Position numbers and translations under genes: made by a program
Shown here: positions 1-6,329 of the stretch, one piece after another
How positions within the stretch are numbered: the stretch's first letter is position 1
Layout of the letters: the number at the start of each line of letters is the position of its first letter
The notes under the pieces: model-generated
Told to the model about the DNA's origin: nothing
The model's input: the letters and a program-made list of their open reading frames with translations, nothing else
The model's database searches: none
Assembly: GCA_947486505.1 (NCBI GenBank)
Contig: CANKTT010000079.1
Location: 1 to 6,896 of the forward strand
DNA from: Actinomycetota bacterium
GTDB lineage: Bacteria; Actinomycetota; Actinomycetes; S36-B12; UBA5976
Reading direction: 5' to 3'
DNA length: 6,896 bases

Positions 1-486
1 AACTGGAGTTACTGAGTTAGTGCTTTCTACATTCTCAACTATTGGTTCAGCAGTTACAGCTACAAGATCTGAATCTGTTGACACACCTGTTACTTCTGCA
101 TCTGCTGGCAAGCCAAGCTCTGTGCTGGAAATCGTTACGGTCTGGGTTGAACCAACTCGGATGTCTAAGTTTGTTACGTTTGGCGCCAGGTCTGTCTCAA
201 GTGCTGGATCAGTAACAGTTACGTACACAACCAATGAAGGTGTGTTTGGACGGTTATCAACACTGAAGGTTAGAACTGCTGGTTCTGCTTCGTCTACATC
301 AACGGTTGTAGGATCATCCACGTTAGTCGCTGAGCTACCTGAGATGTTGAAAGACGCTCTACCCAATGCTGGGATTGCGGACTCTTCAATTGTGATGCTT
401 GCATCAGATGACTGAACTGACACAACGTCAGCAGCTGTCAGAGCTAAGTAAGCGGAAATTCTTGCAGTGACCGCTTCCGCGCCAGT
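1..486 (-). repeat. Surface-protein repeat unit 3 (residues 531-692, truncated by window edge)
   Basis: This partial unit begins with LTGAEAVTARIS and carries VVSVQSSDASITIEES, an acidic insertion (VDVDEAE), AVLTFSVDNRP, VTDPALETDL and GLPADAEVTGVSTDSDL. The window ends inside its second half. The protein is therefore longer than three units or continues into another domain. Confidence 0.85.
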
Positions 487-2076
487 GAGAAGAGAAAGGG
501 TGTTTACATCATTTTGCTTTACAAAGGATGCGGACTTTAGGGCATCAGCAGCAAATGTTGTGACGCTAACAGCTACATCCTTGTAGTTCAAAGATCTAAA
601 GGTAATCGTCTCTGGGATGGCATCGCCAACCTCGAAGCCCTCGGGAATTGTGTCACCTAGTTCGTAAACCGGAGTTAGACCTAGTGCGGTGATTGTGAAT
701 GTGGCGCTGCCATCAACTGGGGCTACTGCGTTAGTGGGTTCTACGCCATCAACTATTGGTCCCGCTGTTACAGCAATTAGATCTGAATCTGTTGACACAC
801 CAGTTACTTCTGCATCTGCAGGTAAGCCGAGAACATCGCTCGAAATTGTTATCGTCCGAGTTGAATCGCGAACCATGTCAATACTTGTTACGCCTGTTGC
901 AAGATCAGTCTTTAGAGCTGGATCAACGACTGTAACGTTAACTTCAATTGGGGCAAGAGTCGGACGGTTATCGACGCTGAATGTTAGAACTGCTGCCTCT
1001 GTTGTCGCTGAACTACCTGAGATGTTGAAGGTTGCAACACCATTTGCTGGAACTGCGGACTCTCCAATAGTGATGCTGGCATCAGATGACTGAACCGAAA
1101 CTACATCAGTGTCTGTTAGCGCTAGTAGTGCAGATGTGATTTCTGCCGTGACTGCTGCTGTGCCAGTGGTTAAGGAAAGGCTGTAAACGCCTCTGCTATC
1201 AGATGTGAAAGAGGTTGAGTTTAGGCCAGCGAAAGTTGTGACTGGAACAACTACATCCTGGTAGTTCAATGACCTGAAAGTAATTGTCTCTGGGATGTCA
1301 TCGCCAATGTTTTTGCCATCTGGAATTGTGTCGCCAAGTTCGTACACCGGTGTTAGACCTAGTGCAGTAATAGTGAATGTGGCTTTGCCACCCACAGGGG
1401 TTACTGAGTTGGTGCTTTCTACATTCTCAACTATTGGTTCAGCAGTTACAGCTACAAGATCTGAATCTGTTGACACACCTGTTACTTCTGCATCTGCTGG
1501 CAAGCCAAGCTCTGTGCTGGAAATTGTTATGGTCTGAGATGTTCCGTAACGAATATCTAAGCTTGTTAAATCAGCTGGTAAGTCTGTTTTAAGTGCTGGG
1601 TCGGTGACAGTAACGTTAACGACCAACGGTGTGATGTCATCACGACCCTGAACGCTAAATGTCAAAACTGCTGACTCTGCTTCATCTACCTCTAGCGTTA
1701 GCGGATTGTCAACAGTCGTTGCCGAGCTGCTTGAGACAGTGAACTTTGCTACGCCACCTTCAGCAGTGGCAGATTCTTCAATCGCTATGTTTGCATCAGA
1801 TGACATGACTTCGATTACCGCGTCGGCGGCTAGGGCTATTGGAGTTGCGGTGATATCCAACTCGATAGCGGCTTTGCCTGTCGTAAGTGCCAGGGTGTTA
1901 CCGCCTGGGCCGCTGACAACGTCAGCTGAGGCTAGGGCGGATACGGGCACAACTGGATCGACTCCATTGGCGCTGGCTGGAACTGCGAGTCCAGAAATTC
2001 CCATAAGTGCCACCACTGAGGATGCGATAACGCGGGCGACAACTGAATGACGAGGTGTAAGAAGTGTATTTTCCAT
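1..2076 (-). CDS. Large secreted/surface protein with tandem ~230-residue beta-rich repeats (N-terminal 692 residues; C-terminus beyond left edge)
   Basis: One uninterrupted minus-strand frame runs from an ATG at 2076 to the first base of the window, giving 692 codons with no stop. An in-frame TAA four codons upstream (2088-2086) fixes the start region; no Shine-Dalgarno is evident. Residues 9-36 form a signal peptide: basic start (RHSVVAR), a hydrophobic stretch, and a signal peptidase I site at P-A-S-A|N. From about residue 66 the protein is tandem repeats rich in Val, Thr, Ser, Ala and Asp/Glu, with alternating hydrophobic/polar strands such as AVLTFSV and ATFTITALGL, which suggests beta-sandwich (Ig- or cadherin-like) domains. 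The visible part has no Cys or Trp and far more Asp/Glu than Lys/Arg. An exported adhesin, S-layer-like or other surface protein is inferred; the family is not recognised. The cell-attachment signal, if any, lies outside the window. A 146-bp gap separates it from the VKOR gene, so it may have its own promoter. Confidence 0.85.
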   Translation of the reverse strand, partial: MENTLLTPRHSVVARVIASSVVALMGISGLAVPASANGVDPVVPVSALASADVVSGPGGNTLALTTGKAAIELDITATPIALAADAVIEVMSSDANIAIEESATAEGGVAKFTVSSSSATTVDNPLTLEVDEAESAVLTFSVQGRDDITPLVVNVTVTDPALKTDLPADLTSLDIRYGTSQTITISSTELGLPADAEVTGVSTDSDLVAVTAEPIVENVESTNSVTPVGGKATFTITALGLTPVYELGDTIPDGKNIGDDIPETITFRSLNYQDVVVPVTTFAGLNSTSFTSDSRGVYSLSLTTGTAAVTAEITSALLALTDTDVVSVQSSDASITIGESAVPANGVATFNISGSSATTEAAVLTFSVDNRPTLAPIEVNVTVVDPALKTDLATGVTSIDMVRDSTRTITISSDVLGLPADAEVTGVSTDSDLIAVTAGPIVDGVEPTNAVAPVDGSATFTITALGLTPVYELGDTIPEGFEVGDAIPETITFRSLNYKDVAVSVTTFAADALKSASFVKQNDVNTLSLLTGAEAVTARISAYLALTAADVVSVQSSDASITIEESAIPALGRASFNISGSSATNVDDPTTVDVDEAEPAVLTFSVDNRPNTPSLVVYVTVTDPALETDLAPNVTNLDIRVGSTQTVTISSTELGLPADAEVTGVSTDSDLVAVTAEPIVENVESTNSVTPV
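20..132. repeat. 113-bp perfect direct repeat, copy in unit 3
   Basis: Bases 20-132 are identical to 1412-1524 at every position, by base-by-base comparison at an offset of 1392. The match ends with a difference at 19/1411 on one side and 133/1525 on the other. It encodes the GLPADAEVTGVSTDSDL region and flanking residues of the surface protein. Confidence 0.9.
487..1167 (-). repeat. Surface-protein repeat unit 2 (residues 304-530, 227 aa)
   Basis: This unit aligns with unit 1 over its full length with the same landmarks: VVSVQSSDASITI, AVLTFSVDNRP, VVDPALKTDL, GLPADAEVTGV, STDSDL, ATFTITALGLTPVYELGD and ETITFRSLNY. It lacks the 12-residue acidic insertion of units 1 and 3 and has one extra residue near its C-terminal end. 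Around STDSDL its DNA is clearly more diverged from units 1 and 3 than those are from each other. Confidence 0.85.
1168..1881 (-). repeat. Surface-protein repeat unit 1 (residues 66-303, 238 aa)
   Basis: This is the first complete unit, starting at the TTGKAA motif. Landmarks in order are MSSDANIAIEES (residues 91-102), an acidic insertion with VDEAE (about 121-134), AVLTFSV (136-142), VTDPALKTDL, GLPADAEVTGV, STDSDL (202-207), ATFTITALGLTPVYELGD and ETITFRSLNY. Its first third is the most diverged of the three units. Its STDSDL region is nearly identical in DNA to that of unit 3. Confidence 0.85.
1412..1524. repeat. 113-bp perfect direct repeat, copy in unit 1
   Basis: This is the partner of 20-132. 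The equivalent segment of the intervening unit (about 734-846) differs at many positions, so the identity skips one repeat. Confidence 0.9.
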
Positions 2077-2222
2077 GAGAGCAGGTTATGAAAGTAATGT
2101 GTATTTAGTTCATGCTTTGGATAAAGAGTAAGAGTAATTTCAGTTAACTTTTGGTGAATAGATTTTTGGAGAATTTACAGCAAAATCAGGTAAATGTCCG
2201 AATACTCGGGATACCAGAATCC
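2077..2222. other. AT-rich intergenic gap upstream of the surface-protein gene
   Basis: This 146-bp gap lies between the VKOR stop (2223) and the surface-protein ATG (2076). It is AT-rich with no supported gene. A small inverted repeat CCGA/TCGG (2198-2209) lies just after the VKOR stop, but its stem is only 4 bp and no T-run follows, so it is not a convincing terminator. Weak sigma-70-like hexamers can be found, for example CATAAC read on the minus strand shortly before the ATG, but none has a good -35 partner. A promoter for the surface gene is expected here from spacing alone. Confidence 0.4.
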
Positions 2223-2819
2223 TTACTTAAGCCAGAAATCAGACCAGCGAACAAAAATCAATGCCGCGACTATCAAGTAAGAAGCGCCGACCAGGATCCA
2301 TTTCAAAGCAACAGCTATTTCTGACAAATTCTTGCCAAAACTCAGCCTTTTGCCAGCTAAATTATCAGTCGTTACTTGCCAAAAAATCGGAATAGTTACT
2401 GCCCACACAACCATGCACCAAGGGCAAAGGGCTCCTATTACATAAAGGCTTTGTCCTACTAACCAAACAACAAAAACCATCCCGGCCAATGCGCCGAGGT
2501 TCAGTCCCAGCCACATTGATCTGGGTAATTCGACTCCTGCAAACAGCAAAGCGCCGAACATAACCACAACTGTGAAGCCGATGACACCTAGGACTGGGTT
2601 TGGAAATCCGAACAATGACGCTTGTTCCGTGTTTATAACTGAGCCACATGAAAGCACCGGGTTGATGTCGCAGTTGGGTACAAAATCAGGATTACTAAGA
2701 ACGGCAATCTTTTGAATGATTAATTCAATGGCGGCGATGATGCCGATAATGCCGCAGATAACCAAAATCCATGCCGTTTGGCGATAGGTATTTGGTTGGA
2801 TTTCAAGTTCGGCTTCCAC
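2223..2819 (-). CDS. Vitamin K epoxide reductase (VKOR) family membrane oxidoreductase
   Basis: This 198-residue polytopic membrane protein matches bacterial VKOR homologues, which reoxidise an extracytoplasmic DsbA-like thioredoxin and pass electrons to quinone, so replacing DsbB in disulphide formation. The loop cysteine pair is C50 and C58 (CDINPVLSCGSV), and the conserved Ser of that motif is present. The active-site CXXC is C132-P-W-C135 (ALCPWCMV). Hydrophobic segments lie at about residues 15-40, 75-95, 102-122, 124-150 and 170-190, giving four or five membrane helices. The GTG start at 2819 is preceded two codons earlier by an in-frame TAA, and GGAAG lies 7 nt upstream. No fused thioredoxin domain and no DsbA partner are visible in the window. 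It lies 96 bp after the cysteine-rich exported hydrolase and is probably co-transcribed with it. Confidence 0.9.
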   Translation of the reverse strand: MEAELEIQPNTYRQTAWILVICGIIGIIAAIELIIQKIAVLSNPDFVPNCDINPVLSCGSVINTEQASLFGFPNPVLGVIGFTVVVMFGALLFAGVELPRSMWLGLNLGALAGMVFVVWLVGQSLYVIGALCPWCMVVWAVTIPIFWQVTTDNLAGKRLSFGKNLSEIAVALKWILVGASYLIVAALIFVRWSDFWLK

Positions 2820-2826
2820 TAGTTAA

Positions 2827-2831
2827 CTTCC
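2827..2831 (-). promoter_or_regulatory. Shine-Dalgarno for the VKOR gene
   Basis: On the minus strand GGAAG lies 7 nt upstream of the GTG at 2819. Together with the nearby in-frame stop it supports that start. Confidence 0.45.
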
Positions 2832-2915
2832 GATTCTGCTGGACACAATGCCAATTCTAATGCACCGATTAAAGGGAGCTTTTCCATGATTCTCAGCGAA
2901 TTTGGACTGCGCGTG

Positions 2916-4457
2916 CTACGGCACATCGGTGCAAACTATGCCAGGTTCTGCTTTGCCTGTTAGGTAAAATTTGTCGACCACTTTGTCAATACATTTTGAG
3001 CCTTGGTAATAGGCAGTGTGCCCATCACCGTCAAGGGTCAGCAAGACTCCACTTGAGAGTTGAGAAGCAAGAGCCTGCGCCCACTGATACGGCGTAGCAG
3101 GATCGTTCACCGTACCAACTACCAATATTTTTGGAGTTCCTGGAGCGGTGATCTTTTTGGGAACACCTGTCGCTTCAGCTTTCCAGTAACTGCAACTTAA
3201 GTTGCTCCAGGCAAGGAAGGCGCCGAAATTTGGAGCTACTTTTTTCCATTCACTTGCTAACGCGACAGTTTGTGCTGTCGTGGCACGATCTGGCCGATCT
3301 AAACAATTCACCGCAGCTATTGCGTCGTTTGAGTTATCTTTGAAACTTCCATCCGATTGTCTGCCAGTGTAGAAATCCACACTTTCAGCAAGTCCAGAAA
3401 AGTCATTTTCGAAAGCGTTGCGCAGATTGGTTCGCAACTCGGGCCAGCCGTTTTGCTTGTCGTATAGCGATCCAACAACTCCAATTGTCCCCATGGCCTC
3501 GGTGAATATTCGCCCATCATCTAAGGTGACGGGATTTACATCAAGATCAGCGAGCAAGTCAGTGACTTCAGCAACTCCTGTCTTACCACTTGCTGAAAGG
3601 GGGCAGTTTTCTCTGGTTGCACAATCGTTGACGAACCGTTGCAAGGCAAGTTCAAAACCCAAAGCCTGTCCATAAGAAAGTTCCTCATTGCTCAAGCTTG
3701 GATCTATGGCACCATCAAGCAACATGCGGCCGACTTTGTCTGGAAAAAGATCTGCATAAGTAGCGCCGAGAAAAGAGCCATAACTTTTACCAAGCCAGTT
3801 CAATTTCTGATCGCCTAATAGGGCTCGCAAGATATCGATATCTCTGGTTGCACTTACTGAGTCTAGAAATTTGTAGGTGTCCGAAGAATTAGTTGCGCAA
3901 GTTTGAGCAAACAGCTCCGACATGGCTTGAACCTGATCTACTTCTACTTGATTGTCAGGCGAACCATCAAGTGCGATGTATTCATCCGTTTGTTCGTCAC
4001 TTAAGCATTCGACCGGGGTGCTCTTCCCTACTCCGCGTGGATCGAACCCAACAATGTCAAAGTTCTCGCGCAGGGTATCGCTGACAACATATTCGGCATA
4101 AGTTGTGTACTCGATTCCAGAACCACCAGGGCCGCCAGGGTTAAGAATGAGAGATCCCAGGGAAGAACCTGTTGCCAGTTTTCGAATCACTGAGATTTGC
4201 ATTGCGCTATCCGAAGGGTTTGTGTAATCAATTGGGACATTGAAGGTTGTGCATTCAAACCCAGCATCACAGTCCGACCAATTTAGTTTTTGAGTGTAGT
4301 AGCCATCAAGCCCCTCACCTTGCGGTACCGATGCACTTTCACTTGGTTTAGGTGAACTGTTGATAGTGGAATTTGAGCTGATAACTCGGTAGCTAAGGGT
4401 GACAACAATTCCAACAAAAATGGCCAAGAAAATGGCTAGAAACTTGCGCAAAAACAC
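2916..4457 (-). CDS. Exported alpha/beta hydrolase, tripeptidyl aminopeptidase (Tap/SlpD/SlpE) type
   Basis: This 513-residue serine hydrolase resembles actinomycete secreted tripeptidyl aminopeptidases and related proline-iminopeptidase-like enzymes, which release short peptides from the N-termini of peptides. Residues 4-22 form a signal anchor, followed by a Ser/Pro-rich linker (about 28-48). There is no lipobox Cys, so it is either membrane-anchored or cleaved and released. The catalytic domain has the oxyanion motif NPGGPGGSG (106-114), DPRGVGKS (139-146), nucleophile elbow G-K-S225-Y-G, acid D452 in VNDPATP and H480 in GDGHTAY. Residues from about 430 to the end resemble the TAP-like C-terminal domain. 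Ten cysteines (63, 69, 151, 187, 279, 285, 385, 422, 489, 509) all lie outside the anchor, consistent with several disulphides. It starts 51 bp after holB. The exact substrate cannot be read from sequence. Confidence 0.88.
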   Translation of the reverse strand: MFLRKFLAIFLAIFVGIVVTLSYRVISSNSTINSSPKPSESASVPQGEGLDGYYTQKLNWSDCDAGFECTTFNVPIDYTNPSDSAMQISVIRKLATGSSLGSLILNPGGPGGSGIEYTTYAEYVVSDTLRENFDIVGFDPRGVGKSTPVECLSDEQTDEYIALDGSPDNQVEVDQVQAMSELFAQTCATNSSDTYKFLDSVSATRDIDILRALLGDQKLNWLGKSYGSFLGATYADLFPDKVGRMLLDGAIDPSLSNEELSYGQALGFELALQRFVNDCATRENCPLSASGKTGVAEVTDLLADLDVNPVTLDDGRIFTEAMGTIGVVGSLYDKQNGWPELRTNLRNAFENDFSGLAESVDFYTGRQSDGSFKDNSNDAIAAVNCLDRPDRATTAQTVALASEWKKVAPNFGAFLAWSNLSCSYWKAEATGVPKKITAPGTPKILVVGTVNDPATPYQWAQALASQLSSGVLLTLDGDGHTAYYQGSKCIDKVVDKFYLTGKAEPGIVCTDVP

Positions 4458-4458
4458 T

Positions 4459-4463
4459 CCCTC
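4459..4463 (-). promoter_or_regulatory. Shine-Dalgarno of the hydrolase gene; bears on start choice
   Basis: On the minus strand GAGGG lies only 1 nt before the GTG at 4457 but 7 nt before an in-frame TTG at 4451. The spacing favours TTG, which would shorten the protein by two residues and leave the signal anchor intact. An in-frame TAA at 4484-4482 excludes a longer form. Confidence 0.5.
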
Positions 4464-4508
4464 GATACAACTAATTCGACCTTATTCCAGATGAGGAAGA
4501 TTGCGAAA

Positions 4509-5702
4509 CTATCCAACTATTGCGGTAAGCCGGGGGTCTCTCAGACTTACCAGAAGCGATTCGAAGGCGTTTAGTGGATTAACGTTCGCGACAATTTGAT
4601 CACGTGCCTCAGTGATCGCCGCAATTCTTTTCAGTGTCGCAGATTCATCATCAATACTGGCCACACGTTCAATTGATTCACGTAATTCTTCATTAACGAG
4701 TTCGACGTTTGCACCGGATTGAACCACCAAAACATCACGGTAGTAACCAGTTAGATCCAATAAGACTCGATCGTATTGATCACTTAGGACTCGGCGGCGC
4801 CGAGATTTTGCGCGATCATCCAAATCTTTCAGTGCACTTTTCATTTGTCGCTCAACGGTCTTCAGGCCTTTACCCTCGGCACCTTCGCCAAAAGCCGTTC
4901 GGATGTCCTGGTCATCTTCTTGATCAAGTGGCGTCACGATGGCATCTGCATCGGCATTTGCACTAGCAACGATCTTGTTCGCTTGATCGAAGCACGAACT
5001 GACGACTCGTAGGTTGGTTGGGATATCCAGGATTTGTTTGCGGCGCAGTCTCACGCTTTCGTCAGTTGCAAGTGCGCGTGCTCGGCCAATGTGTCCTTGT
5101 GCAGCGCGAGTTGCCCACGCTGCCATTGCTGAATCAATGCCAAATCGAGCCGTGAGTTGTTGCGAAATCGCTGCAAAAGTTGGTGAAGTCAAAGCGACGT
5201 GACGGCAACGACTCCGGATCGTTGAAAAAACATCATCAACGGTTGGAGCGCAGAGGAGCCAGACTGTTGCTGGTGGTGGTTCTTCTAAAGACTTAAGCAA
5301 GGTTGAAGCTGCATCGATGCGAAAGCGATCCACGTCTTCAACAACTATTACGTGCCATGGCGAACGAGTTGGCAATAGTGATGCCCGTTCGATTAGATTC
5401 CGCGTGGCTTCAACTTTGTAATTGATGCCTTCGGGGACGATGTGTTCAACATCTGGATGTACGCCAGCCGCAACATTTCGACAATCAATGCACTCACTAC
5501 AACCACCATTCGGACAAACTAGTGATGCCGCGAACGCAAGCGCAAGAGTACTTCGGCCACTTCCTGGTGGACCGGTGATTAGCCAAGCATGTGTCATCGC
5601 GTCACCACGTTCACCAATTGCTACTTTTGCGGCATCGGTTACTGCGTGTTTCATTTCGTCCACAGCATGCTCTTGACCAATCAAGGAATCAAAAACAGTC
5701 AT
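4509..5702 (-). CDS. holB: DNA polymerase III subunit delta-prime
   Basis: This is the delta-prime subunit of the clamp loader, which together with DnaX and delta loads the beta sliding clamp onto primed DNA. At 397 residues it is close to mycobacterial delta-prime and longer than the E. coli protein. An AAA+ core is visible: P-loop GPPGSGRS (44-51), in which the usual Lys is Arg50, as expected for a subunit not known to hydrolyse ATP; a zinc-binding cluster C63, C68, C71, C74; VVVEDVDRF (119-127) in place of a strict Walker B; LLKSLEEPP (135-143); and the S164-R165-C166 motif that supplies the arginine finger to a neighbouring subunit. Residues about 255-305 form a charged stretch (KGLKTVERQMKSALKDLDDR then RRRR), which I recall as typical of actinobacterial homologues. 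Its ATG overlaps the tmk stop as ATGA (5702-5699), so translation is likely coupled. Confidence 0.95.
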   Translation of the reverse strand: MTVFDSLIGQEHAVDEMKHAVTDAAKVAIGERGDAMTHAWLITGPPGSGRSTLALAFAASLVCPNGGCSECIDCRNVAAGVHPDVEHIVPEGINYKVEATRNLIERASLLPTRSPWHVIVVEDVDRFRIDAASTLLKSLEEPPPATVWLLCAPTVDDVFSTIRSRCRHVALTSPTFAAISQQLTARFGIDSAMAAWATRAAQGHIGRARALATDESVRLRRKQILDIPTNLRVVSSCFDQANKIVASANADADAIVTPLDQEDDQDIRTAFGEGAEGKGLKTVERQMKSALKDLDDRAKSRRRRVLSDQYDRVLLDLTGYYRDVLVVQSGANVELVNEELRESIERVASIDDESATLKRIAAITEARDQIVANVNPLNAFESLLVSLRDPRLTAIVG

Positions 5703-6319
5703 CGTGATGCGAGCACTCCGTCAATTGCAGAACGAACTGCAGCTGCAACCTCGTCTTTTGGTGCAGTCGCGTCAATAACAACGTTTGGATGCGACGAGGC
5801 TGCCGCGATGTCACGGAACGCTTCGTGCACGGCTTCATGAAAATCACGGGATTGAATTTCCATGCGATCGGTGCCATCCATTCGCTGTTCGCCAGCATCG
5901 GCTGGAACATCTAGGTAGATAGTAAAATCAGGAATCAAGTTTCCAGTTGCCCAAAGGCTTAGGTCACGAACTTTGTCGGCTCCAAGACCGCGCGAATATC
6001 CTTGATAAGCAACCGAGGAATCGTAATACCGATCGCAGATAACAGTGGCTCCCCGCTCAAGAGCTGGTCGGATTAAGTTGGCAGCGTGATCTGCGCGCGA
6101 GGCTGCAAACAATAGGGCTTCGGTGTGATCTGGCATGTCCGTGATTTCTGGATCCAACAAAATATTTCGGATCTTTTCGGCAGTTGGGGTGCCGCCCGGC
6201 TCTCGGGTTAGAACTACTTCTTGTCCAAGTGATTGTAGGTATTCAGCAAGGCGCTTTGAATGCGTAGATTTTCCAGCGCCTTCACCACCTTCGATCGCAA
6301 TGAACAAACCTGTAGCCAC
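5699..6319 (-). CDS. tmk: Thymidylate kinase (dTMP kinase)
   Basis: This cytoplasmic enzyme phosphorylates dTMP to dTDP with ATP in the dTTP pathway. At 206 residues it has the usual length. Visible motifs are the P-loop GGEGAGKST (11-19), TREPGGTP (38-45), which contacts the nucleotide monophosphate, DRYYDSSVAYQG (96-107) and the lid region with Arg146 and DR (151-152), followed by FHEAV. The start is GTG at 6319; an in-frame TAA at 6325-6323 leaves no upstream alternative. No strong Shine-Dalgarno is seen. It begins 10 bp after the topA stop and ends overlapping holB by 4 bp, so it sits in one replication-related transcription unit with both. Confidence 0.96.
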   Translation of the reverse strand: MATGLFIAIEGGEGAGKSTHSKRLAEYLQSLGQEVVLTREPGGTPTAEKIRNILLDPEITDMPDHTEALLFAASRADHAANLIRPALERGATVICDRYYDSSVAYQGYSRGLGADKVRDLSLWATGNLIPDFTIYLDVPADAGEQRMDGTDRMEIQSRDFHEAVHEAFRDIAAASSHPNVVIDATAPKDEVAAAVRSAIDGVLASR

Positions 6320-6329
6320 GATTTAAACT

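Noticed and set aside
20..2050. Plus-strand open frames of 71-134 codons (20-415, 689-1093, 1295-1537, 1377-1592, 1706-2050)
   Set aside because: They are antisense to the continuous minus-strand surface-protein frame. They echo each other because they mirror its repeats. They lack ribosome sites, and the minus-strand frame has a signal peptide and uninterrupted coding.
1..2076. Tandem repeats as a CRISPR array or mobile-element repeat
   Set aside because: The period is about 680-714 bp and stays in frame within one coding sequence; there are no short uniform repeats with unique spacers, no transposase and no terminal inverted repeats.
2142..2828. Shared AGTTAACT palindrome at 2142-2149 and 2821-2828, upstream of two genes
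   Set aside because: GTTAAC also occurs inside coding sequence at least twice, and the two sites sit at very different distances from their starts (1 versus 65 nt), so a common operator is not supported.
2820..2915. Possible tRNA or small RNA in the 96-bp gap between hydrolase and VKOR
   Set aside because: No T-loop consensus, acceptor stem or CCA end on either strand; only a weak hairpin and the 9-bp inverted repeat are present.
5550..5573. Lys-to-Arg change in the P-loop of delta-prime as a sign of a decayed gene
   Set aside because: A non-canonical P-loop is normal for delta-prime; the zinc cluster and SRC motif are intact and the frame is complete.
5689..5910. Minus-strand frame overlapping the tmk end and holB start
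   Set aside because: It is out of frame inside tmk; the tmk motifs and the ATGA junction explain this DNA.
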